Below are positions 54,888 through 64,000 of a DNA stretch of 64,000 nucleotides, piece after piece; position 1 is the stretch's first letter; every line of letters begins with the position of its first letter. Both the position numbers and the translations under genes were made by a program. The notes under the pieces were generated by a model. It was not told where the DNA came from. It was given only the letters and a program-made list of their open reading frames with translations, and searched no databases. The DNA comes from Rhizobium gallicum bv. gallicum R602sp (lineage in GTDB: Bacteria; Pseudomonadota; Alphaproteobacteria; Rhizobiales; Rhizobiaceae). The stretch spans positions 563,501 through 627,500 of the forward strand of contig NZ_CP006877.1 in assembly GCF_000816845.1 (NCBI RefSeq), read 5' to 3'.

Positions 54888-56180
54888 ATGGATCGTATCA
54901 GAATTGTCGGCGGTAATGAGCTCAATGGCATCATTCCGATTTCCGGCGCCAAGAATGCTGCCTTGCCGCTAATGATCGCCTCGCTTTTGACCAGCGATAC
55001 CTTGACGCTCGAAAACGTCCCTCATCTGGCGGATGTCGAACTATTGATGCGCATCCTCGGCAATCATGGTGTCGACGTTGCCGTCAACGGCCGCCGCGAG
55101 CGCCAGGAAGACTCCTATGCACGCACGATCCACTTCACCTGCCGCACCATCGTCGATACGACCGCGCCCTATGAGCTGGTCTCGAAGATGCGCGCTTCCT
55201 TCTGGGTCATCGGACCGCTCCTCGCGCGCGAAGGCCACTGCCGCGTCTCTTTGCCGGGCGGCTGCGCCATCGGCACGCGTCCGGTGGATCTCTTTCTCGA
55301 AGGACTTGCAGCGCTCGGCGCAAACCTCGAAATCGACGGCGGCTATATCAACGCCACGGCACCGAACGGAGGCCTGATCGGCGCGCGCTACGCTTTCCCG
55401 AAAGTTTCCGTCGGTGCGACCCATGTCATGATGATGGCGGCAACGCTTGCCCGCGGTACCACGGTCATCGGCAATGCCGCGCGCGAACCGGAAGTCGTCG
55501 ACCTCGCCAACTGCCTGAACGCCATGGGCGCAAAAATTTCCGGCCAGGGCACCTCGACGATCACCATCGAAGGCGTGCAATCGCTTTCCGGCGCGCGCCA
55601 CCGCGTCCTGCCGGACCGCATCGAGACCGGCACTTATGCCATGGCCGTCGCGATGACCGGTGGCGACGTCGTTCTGGAAAACACCGATGCAGCTCTGCTC
55701 GAAACTGCATTCGAGACCCTGCGCCGTGCCGGCGCGGAAATCTCGCCGACCAACAACGGCGTGCGCGTCAGGCGCAATGGTGCCGGCATCAGGCCGGTCG
55801 ATGTCGTGACCGATCCGTTCCCCGGCTTCCCGACGGACCTGCAGGCGCAGTTCATGGCACTGATGACGCGCTCCTCCGGTATTTCGCATGTGACGGAAAC
55901 CATCTTCGAAAACCGCTTCATGCATGTGCAGGAGCTTGCCCGCCTCGGCGCGAAGATTTCGCTTTCCGGCCAGACGGCGAAGATCGAGGGCGTGCCGCGG
56001 CTGAAGGGCGCTCCGGTGATGGCAACGGACCTACGTGCTTCCGTTTCGCTGGTGATCGCCGGTCTTGCCGCCGAAGGTGAAACTATGGTGTCGCGCGTCT
56101 ATCACCTCGATCGCGGCTTCGAGCGGCTGGAAGAAAAGCTCACCCGCTGCGGCGCGATCGTCGAGCGCGTCAGCGAATAG
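54888..56180 (+). CDS. murA: UDP-N-acetylglucosamine 1-carboxyvinyltransferase
   Basis: 430 residues, full length. First committed step of peptidoglycan synthesis, transferring enolpyruvate from PEP to UDP-GlcNAc in the cytoplasm. Substrate-binding [17 protein letters not shown] (K22, N23), the flexible loop with the catalytic Cys in [20 protein letters not shown] (C126), [15 protein letters not shown], and the late [20 protein letters not shown] and [15 protein letters not shown]. Follows the small charged protein and precedes DUF2948, hisD and UPF0262; rhizobia conserve this order. Confidence 0.96.
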   Translation: MDRIRIVGGNELNGIIPISGAKNAALPLMIASLLTSDTLTLENVPHLADVELLMRILGNHGVDVAVNGRRERQEDSYARTIHFTCRTIVDTTAPYELVSKMRASFWVIGPLLAREGHCRVSLPGGCAIGTRPVDLFLEGLAALGANLEIDGGYINATAPNGGLIGARYAFPKVSVGATHVMMMAATLARGTTVIGNAAREPEVVDLANCLNAMGAKISGQGTSTITIEGVQSLSGARHRVLPDRIETGTYAMAVAMTGGDVVLENTDAALLETAFETLRRAGAEISPTNNGVRVRRNGAGIRPVDVVTDPFPGFPTDLQAQFMALMTRSSGISHVTETIFENRFMHVQELARLGAKISLSGQTAKIEGVPRLKGAPVMATDLRASVSLVIAGLAAEGETMVSRVYHLDRGFERLEEKLTRCGAIVERVSE

Positions 56181-56182
56181 GG

Positions 56183-56205
56183 AAGGGCGGTTCTACGCCC
56201 TTTAT
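56183..56205 (+). terminator. Hairpin after murA
   Basis: AAGGGCG (56183-56189), loop GTTCTA, CGCCCTT (56196-56202), followed by the short T-rich TATT. Weak U-run, so termination may be partial and hisD could still be reached by readthrough. Confidence 0.6.
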
Positions 56206-56297
56206 TCCGGTTGCGCATTTAGCCGCGGCATCCTATTTCCCTTGTCGAACGCATCGCCATCCCGGCGGTGCGCGATGGACCCAGGGGTTTTGCCTGC

Positions 56298-56735
56298 ATG
56301 ACCGATTTGAAGCTTCTTGCGCTCGATAGTGAAGACCTTGCCGTGGTCTCCGCCCATATGCAGGACAGCGTCTTCAAGGTCGGGGACATGGCCTGGTCGC
56401 CGCGGGACGGGCAGTTTTCGATAGCCGCCAACCGGTTTGTCTGGGAAGATGCCCTCAACAAGCGCAAGGGCTTTGAGCGCCACCGGGCGGCGCTGATCTT
56501 CAAGCGCGTTCTGGCCGTCCGCTCCACCGGGATCGACCGCCAGCGGCGGGACGATGTACTGTCCCTGCTGTCCGTCGGCTTCGAACAGAAGGGGGAGGGG
56601 CCGGATGGCACGGTCGAGCTGACGCTTGCCGGCGCAGCCGAGATCGTCCTCGACGTCGAATGCATCGAAGTGCAGCTTGCGGATATCGGTGGGGCATGGG
56701 AAACCGCCTCCAAGCCCCGCCACCCCGGTGCGTGA
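56298..56735 (+). CDS. DUF2948 family protein
   Basis: 145 residues from ATG 56298; ten in-frame codons upstream are leader. The DUF2948 pattern is clear: MTDLKLLALDSEDLAVVSAH with MQDSVFKVGDMAW, the segment FSIAANRFVWEDA, RHRAALIFKRVLAVRSTGID and the end AAEIVLDVECIEVQLADIGG. A soluble alphaproteobacterial family of unknown function almost always found beside hisD. It is 37 bases upstream of hisD. Confidence 0.88.
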   Translation: MTDLKLLALDSEDLAVVSAHMQDSVFKVGDMAWSPRDGQFSIAANRFVWEDALNKRKGFERHRAALIFKRVLAVRSTGIDRQRRDDVLSLLSVGFEQKGEGPDGTVELTLAGAAEIVLDVECIEVQLADIGGAWETASKPRHPGA

Positions 56736-56772
56736 AGACGTCCCCGTGTCGAATTGAGAAGGAATATCTGCG

Positions 56773-58071
56773 TTGGCAATCTGGCTGGATCAGACATCGG
56801 ACGGTTTCGAGCAGCGCTTCGCCGCGTTTCTGACAACCAAGCGTGAGGTTTCAGAAGACGTGAACGCGGCCGTGCGCACGATCATCGACGACGTGCGCGC
56901 CCGCGGTGATGAAGCGCTCGCCGAATATTGCAAGAAATTCGACGGCATCGATTTTGCCGATGTGCCGATGCGCGTGAGCGAAGCGGAAATCGATGCCGCG
57001 GTGGAAGCAGTGCCTTCCGAAGTGCTCGGCGCGCTGAAGGTTGCGGCCGTCCGTATCGAATCCCATCATCGCCGCCAGCTGCCGAAGGACGATATCTACG
57101 AGGACGCCATGGGCGTCGGGCTCGGCTCGCGCTGGACGGCGATCGAGGCGGTCGGTCTCTACGTGCCGGGCGGCACGGCAAGCTATCCGAGCTCGGTGCT
57201 CATGAATGCCGTGCCGGCAAAGGTCGCAGGCGTCGAGCGCATCGTCATTGCGGTGCCGGCAACGGGCGGTGAGGTCAATCCGGCCGTACTTGCTGCGGCC
57301 AAGCTTGCCGGTGTATCGGAAATCTACCGTGTCAGCGGTGCGCAGGCTATTGCCGCGCTTGCCTACGGGACGGAGACGATCGCGCCGGTCGCAAAGATCA
57401 CCGGCCCGGGCAACGCCTATGTTGCCGCCGCCAAGCGCCAGGTCTTCGGCACGGTCGGCATCGACATGATCGCCGGCCCGTCGGAAGTGCTGGTGATCGC
57501 AGACAAGGATAACAACCCGGACTGGATCGCCGCCGACCTTCTGGCCCAGGCCGAACATGATGCAAGTGCCCAGGCGATCCTGGTCACTGATAACGCCGAA
57601 TTCGGCAAGGCCGTGGAAGTCGCCGTCGAGCGGCAGCTGAAGACTTTAAACCGTGCGGAAACCGCCGCCCGCAGCTGGCGGGATTTCGGTGCGGTCATCC
57701 TGGTGAAGGACCTGAAGGATGCGATACCGCTTGCCAACCGCATCGCCGCCGAGCATCTGGAGCTCGCGGTTGCCGATCCGGATGCGCTGCTCGACGGAAT
57801 ACGCAATGCCGGCGCGATCTTCATCGGCGCCCATACGCCGGAAGTGATCGGCGATTATGTCGGCGGCTCGAACCATGTCCTGCCGACAGCGCGCTCTGCC
57901 CGCTTCTCCTCCGGCCTTTCCGTGCTCGACTTCGTCAAGCGCACCTCGATCCTCCGGCTCGGCCCGCAGCAGCTTCGCGATCTCGGTCCGGCGGCGATTG
58001 CCCTCGCGGTCTGCGAAGGCCTCGACGCCCATGCGCGATCAGTCGCGATCCGTCTCAATCTCGAAAGGTGA
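56773..58071 (+). CDS. hisD: Histidinol dehydrogenase
   Basis: 432 residues from TTG 56773, with AGAAGGAAT upstream. Oxidises histidinol to histidine with NAD and zinc. Conserved blocks: GLYVPGGTASYPSSVLMNAV with PAKVAGV, TGPGNAYVAAAKRQVFG, IAGPSEVLVIADK, AEHDASAQAILVTD (zinc His), AAEHLELAV, and GGSNHVLPTARSARFSSGLS with VLDFVKR. Followed after 3 bases by the UPF0262 gene. It lies apart from the rest of the his genes, as in other rhizobia. Confidence 0.96.
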   Translation: MAIWLDQTSDGFEQRFAAFLTTKREVSEDVNAAVRTIIDDVRARGDEALAEYCKKFDGIDFADVPMRVSEAEIDAAVEAVPSEVLGALKVAAVRIESHHRRQLPKDDIYEDAMGVGLGSRWTAIEAVGLYVPGGTASYPSSVLMNAVPAKVAGVERIVIAVPATGGEVNPAVLAAAKLAGVSEIYRVSGAQAIAALAYGTETIAPVAKITGPGNAYVAAAKRQVFGTVGIDMIAGPSEVLVIADKDNNPDWIAADLLAQAEHDASAQAILVTDNAEFGKAVEVAVERQLKTLNRAETAARSWRDFGAVILVKDLKDAIPLANRIAAEHLELAVADPDALLDGIRNAGAIFIGAHTPEVIGDYVGGSNHVLPTARSARFSSGLSVLDFVKRTSILRLGPQQLRDLGPAAIALAVCEGLDAHARSVAIRLNLER

Positions 58072-58074
58072 GGC

Positions 58075-58548
58075 ATGGCGAAGGGCGACTTCCGGCTCTC
58101 AGATATCGTCCTTGACGATACGATCGGCCGTTCGACGCCTGATGTCGAGCACGAGCGCGCCGTCGCGATCTTCGACCTCATCGAGGAAAACAGCTTCGAG
58201 CCAGTCGGCCACAGCGGTGGACCCTACCGGCTGAAGATTTCGCTGGTCGATTCCAAGCTCGTCTTTGCGATCACCACGGAAGCCGGGCGGGATGTTGCGA
58301 CCCATATCCTGTCACTGACCCCCTTCCGCCGGCTCGTGAAAGACTATTTCATGATCTGCGAAAGCTATTACGAGGCGATCCGCTCTGCCTCGCCAAGCCG
58401 CATCGAGGCGATCGATATGGGACGGCGCGGCATCCACAACGAGGGCTCGCAGACATTGAAGGATCGGCTTGCCGGGAAGATCGAGGTCGATTTCGACACG
58501 GCGCGCCGCATCTTCACGCTCGTCTGCGTGCTCTACTGGCGCGGATGA
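58075..58548 (+). CDS. UPF0262 family protein
   Basis: 157 residues. Soluble protein with [57 protein letters not shown] and the tail [18 protein letters not shown], the UPF0262 pattern. Function unknown; conserved between hisD and the phosphatase gene in rhizobia. Its stop overlaps the ATG of the phosphatase gene (ATGA), so these two are translationally coupled. Confidence 0.9.
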   Translation: MAKGDFRLSDIVLDDTIGRSTPDVEHERAVAIFDLIEENSFEPVGHSGGPYRLKISLVDSKLVFAITTEAGRDVATHILSLTPFRRLVKDYFMICESYYEAIRSASPSRIEAIDMGRRGIHNEGSQTLKDRLAGKIEVDFDTARRIFTLVCVLYWRG

Positions 58549-59030
58549 CGGCGATGGCGCCGGCTCCGACCACGGCAGAAGGAAAGGCGCCCGGCGCGAT
58601 TCTCTTCATGTGCGGGCTGAACGCCATCCGCTCGCCGATCGCCGAAGTGATCGCCCGTAGCATCCTGCCCAGGAATACCTATATACGTTCCGCAGGCGTT
58701 CGCGCCGGCGAGCGCGACCCCTTTGTCGATGTCGTGCTCGATGAAATCGGCCTTTCGCTCGGGCGTCGCCAGCCGCAGACGCTTGACGAGCTCGAGGATG
58801 ACTACTTCGATCTGATCATCACGCTCTCGCCGCAGGCCCATCACGCCGCACTGGAACTGACGCGGTCGAGCGCCGTCGACGTGATCTATTGGCCGACGAT
58901 GGATCCGACGGTCACAACCGGGACCCGCGAGCAGATTCTGGACGCTTACCGTGAGGTGCGTGATCACCTCGAGACGCTCATCGAAACACGGCTCGTCAGG
59001 AGAAATGGCATCGCCGCGCAATCGGCGTGA
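58545..59030 (+). CDS. Low molecular weight protein-tyrosine-phosphatase-like protein
   Basis: 161 residues; the ATG overlaps the upstream stop. P-loop [17 protein letters not shown] is the C-x5-R-S phosphate-binding loop (C23, R29) of LMW-PTP and arsenate reductase. [35 protein letters not shown] and the [12 protein letters not shown] segment with the general-acid Asp complete the fold. Whether it dephosphorylates tyrosine or arsenate is not settled. Cytoplasmic. Confidence 0.88.
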   Translation: MTAMAPAPTTAEGKAPGAILFMCGLNAIRSPIAEVIARSILPRNTYIRSAGVRAGERDPFVDVVLDEIGLSLGRRQPQTLDELEDDYFDLIITLSPQAHHAALELTRSSAVDVIYWPTMDPTVTTGTREQILDAYREVRDHLETLIETRLVRRNGIAAQSA

Positions 59031-59149
59031 AACAAAAGGAAGAAAGCCCGATCAACAAGGTTCACAAATGACCCCTGATTGTGTAGTTTCCGCGAAAATT
59101 TTAAGGCGGCCAATGCCGTCATCTCAACCGACAGGAAGAAAACCTTTAT

Positions 59150-59368
59150 ATGCCTAAAGAAGAAGTCCTCGAATTCCCGGGTATTGTGACCGAACTTCTG
59201 CCGAACGCGACCTTTCGGGTGAAGCTCGAAAACGAGCACGAAATCATCGCCCATACGGCGGGCCGCATGCGCAAGAACCGCATCCGCGTTCTCGCCGGCG
59301 ACAAGGTTCTTGTGGAAATGACGCCTTACGATCTCACGAAGGGCCGCATCACCTATCGTTTCAAATAG
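59150..59368 (+). CDS. infA: Translation initiation factor IF-1
   Basis: 72 residues, the standard length. S1/OB-fold with [40 protein letters not shown] and [23 protein letters not shown]. Binds the ribosomal A site with IF-2 and IF-3 in initiation. Followed by a good intrinsic-type hairpin. The 119-base gap upstream probably carries its promoter. Confidence 0.97.
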   Translation: MPKEEVLEFPGIVTELLPNATFRVKLENEHEIIAHTAGRMRKNRIRVLAGDKVLVEMTPYDLTKGRITYRFK

Positions 59369-59376
59369 GCTTGGCC

Positions 59377-59400
59377 CGGAAGCTTCAAGGGCTTCCGTTT
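59377..59400 (+). terminator. Hairpin after infA
   Basis: CGGAAGC (59377-59383), 7-base loop, GCTTCCG (59391-59397), then TTT. The maf start is 15 bases further, so maf depends on readthrough or a promoter overlapping this hairpin. Confidence 0.7.
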
Positions 59401-59414
59401 CCGGTCGAGGGTCC

Positions 59415-60035
59415 ATGGCGCTCACATACAAGCTCATTCTGGCTTCCGGCTCGCCGCGCCGTGTCGACCTGCTCAACCAGGCAGGCATCGAGCCCTCGCG
59501 CCTAATGCCGATGGATATCGACGAGACGCCGAGGAAATCCGAGCATCCCCGTTCGCTTGCCCGGCGCCTTTCGACGGAAAAGGCCGAAGCGGCCCTTGCC
59601 GCGATCAAGAGCGACATGGCCTGGAAGGGCAGCTATATCCTTGCTGCCGACACTGTGGTTGCCGTCGGTCGCCGCATTCTCGGCAAGGCCGAGTTCGCAG
59701 ACGAGGCTTCCGCCTCGCTGCATCTGCTTTCCGGCCGCAGCCACTGGGTCTATACCGGCGTCTGCCTGGTGACGCCCGACCGCAAGATCCGCCAGAAGAT
59801 CGCCGAGACGAAAGTGCGCTTCAAACGCCTTTCCGGTTTCGAGATCGAGAACTATCTTGCCTCTGGCCAGTGGCGCGGCAAGGCGGGTGCCTATGGCATC
59901 CAGGGGCTGGCCGGCAGCTTCGTGCAGAAAATGGTGGGCTCCTACACAAATGTCGTCGGCCTGCCGCTTTATGAAACAATCCTGCTGCTGACCGGCGAAG
60001 GCTTCGACGTGCATAGCCGGTGGCCTGAAGGCTGA
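59415..60035 (+). CDS. maf: Maf family nucleoside-triphosphate pyrophosphatase
   Basis: 206 residues. [20 protein letters not shown] is the Maf nucleotide loop; AEAALAAI with [36 protein letters not shown] and [20 protein letters not shown] with [10 protein letters not shown] follow. Maf proteins hydrolyse non-canonical or m7G/dTTP-type nucleotides to prevent misincorporation. Second gene of the infA-maf-yacG unit; 18 bases separate it from yacG. Confidence 0.92.
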   Translation: MALTYKLILASGSPRRVDLLNQAGIEPSRLMPMDIDETPRKSEHPRSLARRLSTEKAEAALAAIKSDMAWKGSYILAADTVVAVGRRILGKAEFADEASASLHLLSGRSHWVYTGVCLVTPDRKIRQKIAETKVRFKRLSGFEIENYLASGQWRGKAGAYGIQGLAGSFVQKMVGSYTNVVGLPLYETILLLTGEGFDVHSRWPEG

Positions 60036-60053
60036 GCCCGGAGGAAGATCACC

Positions 60054-60263
60054 GTGCCCGAAGAGAAAAAAACCGTCGCCAAGGTCGAACCGCTGCGCAA
60101 GACGCGCCCTTGCCCGGAATGCGCCAAGCCCTCGCACCGCGATCACTATCCTTTCTGTTCGAACCGGTGCCGCGAGGCCGACCTCTCCCGCTGGCTGAAC
60201 GGCGCCTATGCCATTCCGGTTGCCGAAGACGAGAAGAGCAGGGACTACGACGACGAAAACTAG
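60054..60263 (+). CDS. yacG: DNA gyrase inhibitor YacG
   Basis: 69 residues from GTG 60054, with GGAGGAAG upstream. Zinc-binding Cys quartet CPEC and CSNRC in RPCPECAKPSHRDHYPFCSN-RCREADLSRWLNG. Small zinc ribbon that binds GyrB and blocks DNA binding. Last gene of the infA-maf-yacG unit, followed by a promoter and tRNA-Phe. Confidence 0.93.
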   Translation: MPEEKKTVAKVEPLRKTRPCPECAKPSHRDHYPFCSNRCREADLSRWLNGAYAIPVAEDEKSRDYDDEN

Positions 60264-60343
60264 CGATAATCCACAGCGAACCCCTTCAATTTGCTCGTGA
60301 ATCCGCAAAATGTCCCCGGTTGGCAAAAAACTGTCATTTGCTG

Positions 60344-60371
60344 CTTGCCATGGCCGGACAAGATGCTATAA
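60344..60371 (+). promoter_or_regulatory. Promoter of tRNA-Phe
   Basis: CTTGCC (60344-60349), 16 bases, CTATAA (60366-60371), close to the rhizobial consensus CTTGAC-N17-CTATAT. The tRNA begins 71 bases downstream. Confidence 0.6.
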
Positions 60372-60442
60372 CCCCGCTCGCTTCCGGGGCGAACCAAGGC
60401 CCCGCACTTCTTTCAACGAAGAATGTTCTGCGAAGCACGGAT

Positions 60443-60518
60443 GCCCAGATAGCTCAGTTGGTAGAGCAGCGGATTGAAAATCCGCGTGTCGCTGGTTCGA
60501 TTCCGGCTCTGGGCACCA
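60443..60518 (+). tRNA. tRNA-Phe (GAA)
   Basis: GCCCAGATAGCTCAGTTGGT begins the gene; acceptor stem GCCCAGA/TCTGGGC is perfect, anticodon loop TTGAAAA gives GAA, T-arm GGTTCGATTCC is standard, and A-CCA is encoded. tRNA genes are frequent integration points; no matching att repeat was seen nearby. Confidence 0.96.
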
Positions 60519-61170
60519 CCGAAAACCCATTTAAAAAGCCGTGAGCCGTGATCTGGTCCGCAGATTTACTGTTTGAATGTCGCATCACGCCTCGGACGGA
60601 GCCTCGGCCCCGGAACTGCGCACCCTTGCGGATTTCGGTGGATTCGAATCTGACTACGTGACGTTCGCGAAGCCGTCCATTGGCTGGAGACTAAGCCACC
60701 CTACCGTCTTTTCCATTCTATTCAGGCACTGTTCTGCATTTCAGATCGGCGACAACCTGAAGGCATGAGTATCGGGTCGGTCGCGGCACCTAGACCAAGA
60801 GGAGAACCATCCCAGATCGTTCAAGACGACGGCCGCCTGCTTGGTTTTGGATAGATATCGCTCATCGATCGACTTGATGCCCTAATTTTCGCGGCGGTAG
60901 GTGTCTTAGGTTCGGTCGCGCGCGCGTCCGTCTGTGGGCACTTGCAAGAGTAACTCGGCCCACGGCGGCTACAGCGTCCAATTCTATGAGGTAGCCAAAA
61001 TGCAATCCGGGAACGGGCACCACCGTTCGAGCCGGCCGCACCTGCTGCTTGAGCGTTACAATTCATGTCATCTGAACGCTGGCTTGAGAAGGAAGTTAAT
61101 AAAGATTTCGCGCTGCTGCCCCAGCGCCAGTCAACAAGGAAGCGTGATCGGCGCTGCGAACCTTCATTGA
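60519..61170. other. Long poorly coding stretch after tRNA-Phe
   Basis: 650 bases in which no frame shows convincing family sequence. One minus-strand phrase, IKSIDERYLSKTKQAAVVLN, looks protein-like but belongs to no family I recognise. The stretch separates the conserved murA block from the dadA-alr locus, and may be eroded gene debris. Confidence 0.45.
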
Positions 61171-61622
61171 ATGCGCCGGCCGTTGCGGTCGGGGTTCGAG
61201 CGCACCGCCTGTCGCACGGCGGCCTTTGCAGCCGCTGTAGATGAGCATGTCGGCGCCGGCGACCGTCGCAGAATCGACCAAAGCAGGGCTCCGCCATCCC
61301 TGATCAAGGGTGCCAAGACTTTGGTCTGGAGGAGTGTCCACGGAAATTCACCGCAGTTCGGAGGTCGAACTGATCGGCATTCGCTTCGTTCAGCGTCGCC
61401 ATGCACCCGATGCCGGCATGAGAAAGGCGCCGTCGACGCGCCATACCTAATCGCGCACGGCAGTGCCGAACTCGGCGGCGGCGGGATCGGTAGCGTCATT
61501 TTCAAGATGACGGCCGTGAGCAGCATCGTTTCGGCAATCTGTTCTGGATTGTGCCCGGTCAAGACCAAGCGAGCACCCTCGTCGGTTAGGCGCTTGGCGG
61601 TGGCGCGGCCGATGCCGGATCC
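61171..61622 (-). pseudogene. Short-chain dehydrogenase (SDR) pseudogene
   Basis: Frames must be joined to see it: SGIGRATAKRLTDEGARLVL-TGHNPEQIAE (the G-x-G-x-x-G cofactor loop and beta-2), FRTAV-like debris, then LLQTKVLAPLIRDGGA, VAGADMLIYS and AAKAAVRQAVRS, the catalytic Tyr-x3-Lys region (Y-S-x-A-K) and its helix. The catalytic stretch is split across two frames and stops interrupt both. The first strand (about 12 residues with VTGGG) is missing; the relic starts directly at the dadA stop codon, as if a deletion ended there. Confidence 0.7.
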
Positions 61623-62876
61623 TTATCCGGAGTATCGGCTGATCGCGAGATCGGTCGCGTCGATCTCAGGTTTGCGACCGCTGACAAGATCGGCGATCAC
61701 GCGCGCCGAGCCAGAGCTCATCGTCCAGCCTAACGTCCCATGCCCTGTGTTGAGAAACAGGCCCGTGATCTTCGTTGGACCGATGACGGGCGTCCCGTCC
61801 GGCGTCATCGGACGCAATCCTGACCAGAAGGATGCATTTGAGACCTCGCCCCCGGGGAAGAGGTCGGTGACGGAATGTTCGAGCGTGCGGCGGCGCGCCT
61901 GCCCGAGATCATTGGTATATCCGGAGATCTCTGCCATGCCGCCAACGCGGATGCGATCGCCAAGGCGGGTGATGGCGATCTTGTAAGTCTCGTCCATCAC
62001 GGTCGATTCCGGCGCGCGCGAAGCGTCGGTGATTGGGATCGTCAATGAATAGCCCTTCACGGGATAAACTGGCAGTGTGATGCCGAGCGGCTTCAGGAGC
62101 AGCGAAGAGTAGCTGCCGAGTGCCACGACGACCGCATCGGCGCGAAGGATTTCTCGATCGCAGATGACGCTGCGGACCCGACCGCCTGCCACATCCAGCC
62201 CTTTGATCTGAGTGTCATAGGCGAAGCGCACGCCGAGTTCCTCGACTTTCTTCGCGAGCGCATTGGTAAACTTGAAGCAGTCGCCGGTTTCATCCTTCGG
62301 CGTCAGCAGACCGCCAACGATCTTGTCGCGCACATGAGCAAGTGCCGGTTCGGCACGGATGCACCCATCACGGTCCAGCACCTCGTAGGGAATGCCGTCG
62401 GCGGCAAGAGCCTTGACGTCCTTGCCGGAGGCATCGAACTGCTGCTGCGTACGGAAAAGTTGCAGTGTCCCCTGCATGCGCTCATCATAGGCGATGTCTG
62501 TCTCGGCACGTAGCGCGGCGAGCGAAATCCGGCTGTAATCTGCAAGCCGCAGCATACGACTCTTGTTTATCGCATACCGCTCGGATGTGCAGTTCGACAA
62601 CATCCTGACGAGCCAGCAGAGCATCGCGACATCGACCTTCGGGCGCAGGATCAACGGCGCGTATTGCATGAACAGCCATTTGATTGCCTTCATCGGAATG
62701 CCGGGTGCGGCCCACGGCGAGCAATAGCCGAAGGAGACTTCGCCGGCATTGGCAAAGCTCGTTTCAAATGCCGGCCCCTCTTGGCGGTCGACAACGATAA
62801 CCTCGTGTCCGGACTTGGCAAGTTGGTAGGCGGACGTCACGCCGATGATGCCGGCGCCGAGAACGATGACTTTCAT
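61623..62876 (-). CDS. dadA: D-amino acid dehydrogenase
   Basis: 417 residues. FAD-dependent oxidase-type dehydrogenase that deaminates D-alanine to pyruvate and passes electrons to the respiratory chain. N-terminal dinucleotide fold [20 protein letters not shown] with [12 protein letters not shown]; then [20 protein letters not shown], the middle [36 protein letters not shown] [20 protein letters not shown], and C-terminal [22 protein letters not shown] and [20 protein letters not shown]. Follows alr by 26 bases on the same strand: the catabolic alanine pair. Confidence 0.93.
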   Translation of the reverse strand: MKVIVLGAGIIGVTSAYQLAKSGHEVIVVDRQEGPAFETSFANAGEVSFGYCSPWAAPGIPMKAIKWLFMQYAPLILRPKVDVAMLCWLVRMLSNCTSERYAINKSRMLRLADYSRISLAALRAETDIAYDERMQGTLQLFRTQQQFDASGKDVKALAADGIPYEVLDRDGCIRAEPALAHVRDKIVGGLLTPKDETGDCFKFTNALAKKVEELGVRFAYDTQIKGLDVAGGRVRSVICDREILRADAVVVALGSYSSLLLKPLGITLPVYPVKGYSLTIPITDASRAPESTVMDETYKIAITRLGDRIRVGGMAEISGYTNDLGQARRRTLEHSVTDLFPGGEVSNASFWSGLRPMTPDGTPVIGPTKITGLFLNTGHGTLGWTMSSGSARVIADLVSGRKPEIDATDLAISRYSG

Positions 62877-62902
62877 GTGTATCCTTACGCGAAAATAAAT
62901 GT

Positions 62903-63988
62903 TCAGCGATACCGCCGATGATAGCGCTGACCGAGGCCGGTCAAGATTTCGTAGGAGATTGTGCCGGCGTCGCGGGCAAGGTCTTCCAACGTCTGATGAG
63001 GGCCGAGCACTTCAACGAAGCTGCCGAGGGTTAGCGTGCCTTCCGGCAGGGCAGATATGTCAATTGTCATGCTGTCCATCGAAACTCGGCCGACAATCGG
63101 AAGGCGTACGCCATCGTAGTAAACCGCTCCACGACCGCTCAGGCTGCGCAGCAGCCCGTCGGCATAACCCGCCGCAAGCGTCGCAAGGCGCATTTCGCCC
63201 TCCGCGACATGAGCACCACTATAGCCGATACGAGCACCGGCCTGGACCGCCTGGATCTGCACCACCGCGACATCCAGGTGAACGACCGCCTCCATCGGGT
63301 TTGCAACACCTGCAGTCGGGGCGCCACCGTAAAGCGCAATTCCGGAACGGGCGAGCACACCGTGAAAGGCATTGCCGAGAAAGATCCCGCCGGAATTAGC
63401 GAAGCAGACGTCGAAGCCGGGAAACTCGTCGGCGATCCGGTTCATTTCGGCAAGCTGGTCGCCATTTTGCTCGCTTCCAGCATCGTCGGCGGACGCGAGA
63501 TGGCTCATGATGAACAAGATCTCGACATTCCCGAATTCCCTAAGCGACGCCGAAAGCTCCGCCCGCTTCTTGGGCTGCACGCCAAGTCTCGACATGCCGG
63601 TGTCGAACTGTAATACCGCCGGTAGCGTGCGCTTCAGGCGGCGGGCCGCGCCAGCCCATTGCTGCAACTGCTCCAAGGAGTTGAGAACGGGGATGATGCG
63701 GCTCTCGGCGCAGCGAATTTCGCTTCCAGGCTGCAAACCGTTGAGGACGAAGAGCTGGGCCTCAGGCGGCAGATTGGGCCGAAGGTGTACGGCTTCGACG
63801 AACTGGGCAACGAAGAAATGCCGGCAGCCTTGGGAGTAGAGCGCTTGCGCCACCTGGTCGGCGCCAAGACCATAGGCGTTGGCCTTGACGACGGCGGCCG
63901 TCTGCGCCGGCGCTACCATTTCCGACAGAAGCTTATAGTTGCGGCGCAGCGCACCGAGATCGATCGTCAGGTAGCCCGAAGCTCCCAC
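62903..63988 (-). CDS. alr: Alanine racemase, catabolic type; start near or beyond window edge
   Basis: 361 residues from GTG 63988; the frame stays open to the window end, so the real start may be further right. PLP Lys in [16 protein letters not shown] (K35, with Y39), the substrate-side Tyr in [15 protein letters not shown] (Y256), and [18 protein letters not shown] with the conserved M-D. Converts L-Ala to D-Ala; with dadA directly downstream the likely role is alanine breakdown (DadX type), though it could also feed peptidoglycan synthesis with the ddl gene at 18.6 kb. No regulator is within the window. Confidence 0.9.
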   Translation of the reverse strand: MGASGYLTIDLGALRRNYKLLSEMVAPAQTAAVVKANAYGLGADQVAQALYSQGCRHFFVAQFVEAVHLRPNLPPEAQLFVLNGLQPGSEIRCAESRIIPVLNSLEQLQQWAGAARRLKRTLPAVLQFDTGMSRLGVQPKKRAELSASLREFGNVEILFIMSHLASADDAGSEQNGDQLAEMNRIADEFPGFDVCFANSGGIFLGNAFHGVLARSGIALYGGAPTAGVANPMEAVVHLDVAVVQIQAVQAGARIGYSGAHVAEGEMRLATLAAGYADGLLRSLSGRGAVYYDGVRLPIVGRVSMDSMTIDISALPEGTLTLGSFVEVLGPHQTLEDLARDAGTISYEILTGLGQRYHRRYR

Positions 63989-64000
63989 GGAGCTTAAGGC

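Noticed and set aside
54362..60518. Integration site at tRNA-Thr or tRNA-Phe
   Set aside because: I looked for a repeat of either tRNA 3' end in the flanking accessory DNA and saw none; no integrase gene is in the window.
61171..61986. A 271-residue plus-strand frame over the SDR relic and the dadA 3' end
   Set aside because: Antisense composition shadow of dadA and the relic; no family pattern.

Overview
The window looks like chromosomal DNA of a Rhizobium-type alphaproteobacterium (Rhizobiaceae). The support is the GC-rich, codon-biased genes, the block murA - DUF2948 - hisD - UPF0262 - LMW phosphatase - infA - maf - yacG - tRNA-Phe, a PodJ-like polar scaffold, a DUF982 gene, RIME-type intergenic repeats and CTTGAC/CTATA-like promoters. 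Species cannot be fixed from the sequence alone.

Layout. 1-5.4 kb: a three-gene operon (RND adaptor, RND permease, lipoprotein-type hydrolase), cut by the left edge. 5.6-13.7 kb: envelope genes (CAP lipoprotein, small membrane protein), a TPR methyltransferase, two paralogous YitT membrane proteins flanking an Rrf2 regulator/AhpD-like pair with a clear palindromic operator, then a ligase-associated helicase with its PdeM nuclease. 13.8-20.3 kb: a lytic-transglycosylase lipoprotein, a dead universal-stress gene that still carries a perfect FNR/FixK box, a divergent DHFR-like/HxlR pair with two tandem operators, TauE/SafE with its TIGR02186 partner, an SRPBCC relic, and a C39-like peptidase upstream of D-Ala-D-Ala ligase. 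20.6-29.9 kb: podJ-like scaffold, Lrp regulator divergent from a Met gamma-lyase-like enzyme, MocR regulator divergent from an EamA exporter, and a VOC protein. 30.1-35.7 kb: a beta-oxidation set (acyl-CoA dehydrogenase, thiolase, FadB/J-like fusion) with a palindrome lying inside the first gene's promoter and rhizobial repeats between genes. 35.8-46.7 kb: VOC, cold-shock protein, a solute-symporter/histidine-kinase hybrid, mscL, an aminotransferase, galE, a 3-hydroxyisobutyryl-CoA hydrolase-like protein and a UvrD-type helicase.

46.7-54 kb is an accessory, decaying patch. It holds a frameshifted lipoprotein gene, tiny membrane and secreted proteins, a DUF982 gene behind a near-perfect EcfG (general stress) promoter, a truncated LigD ligase, a PIN-domain stub, a chimera of cyclase and PAP2 fragments, an intact class III adenylate cyclase with TPRs and a YHS protein. 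54.3-60.5 kb is the conserved housekeeping block bounded by tRNA-Thr and tRNA-Phe. 60.5-64 kb is a poorly coding stretch, a decayed SDR gene, and the alanine catabolic pair alr-dadA, with alr running to the right edge.

I found no CRISPR array, prophage, insertion sequence or obvious new defence system. The most informative signals are regulatory (five well-formed operators or promoters that can be tied to neighbouring genes) and evolutionary (eight gene relics in otherwise housekeeping DNA). The least ordinary gene pairing is the C39-like peptidase with the D-Ala-D-Ala ligase.
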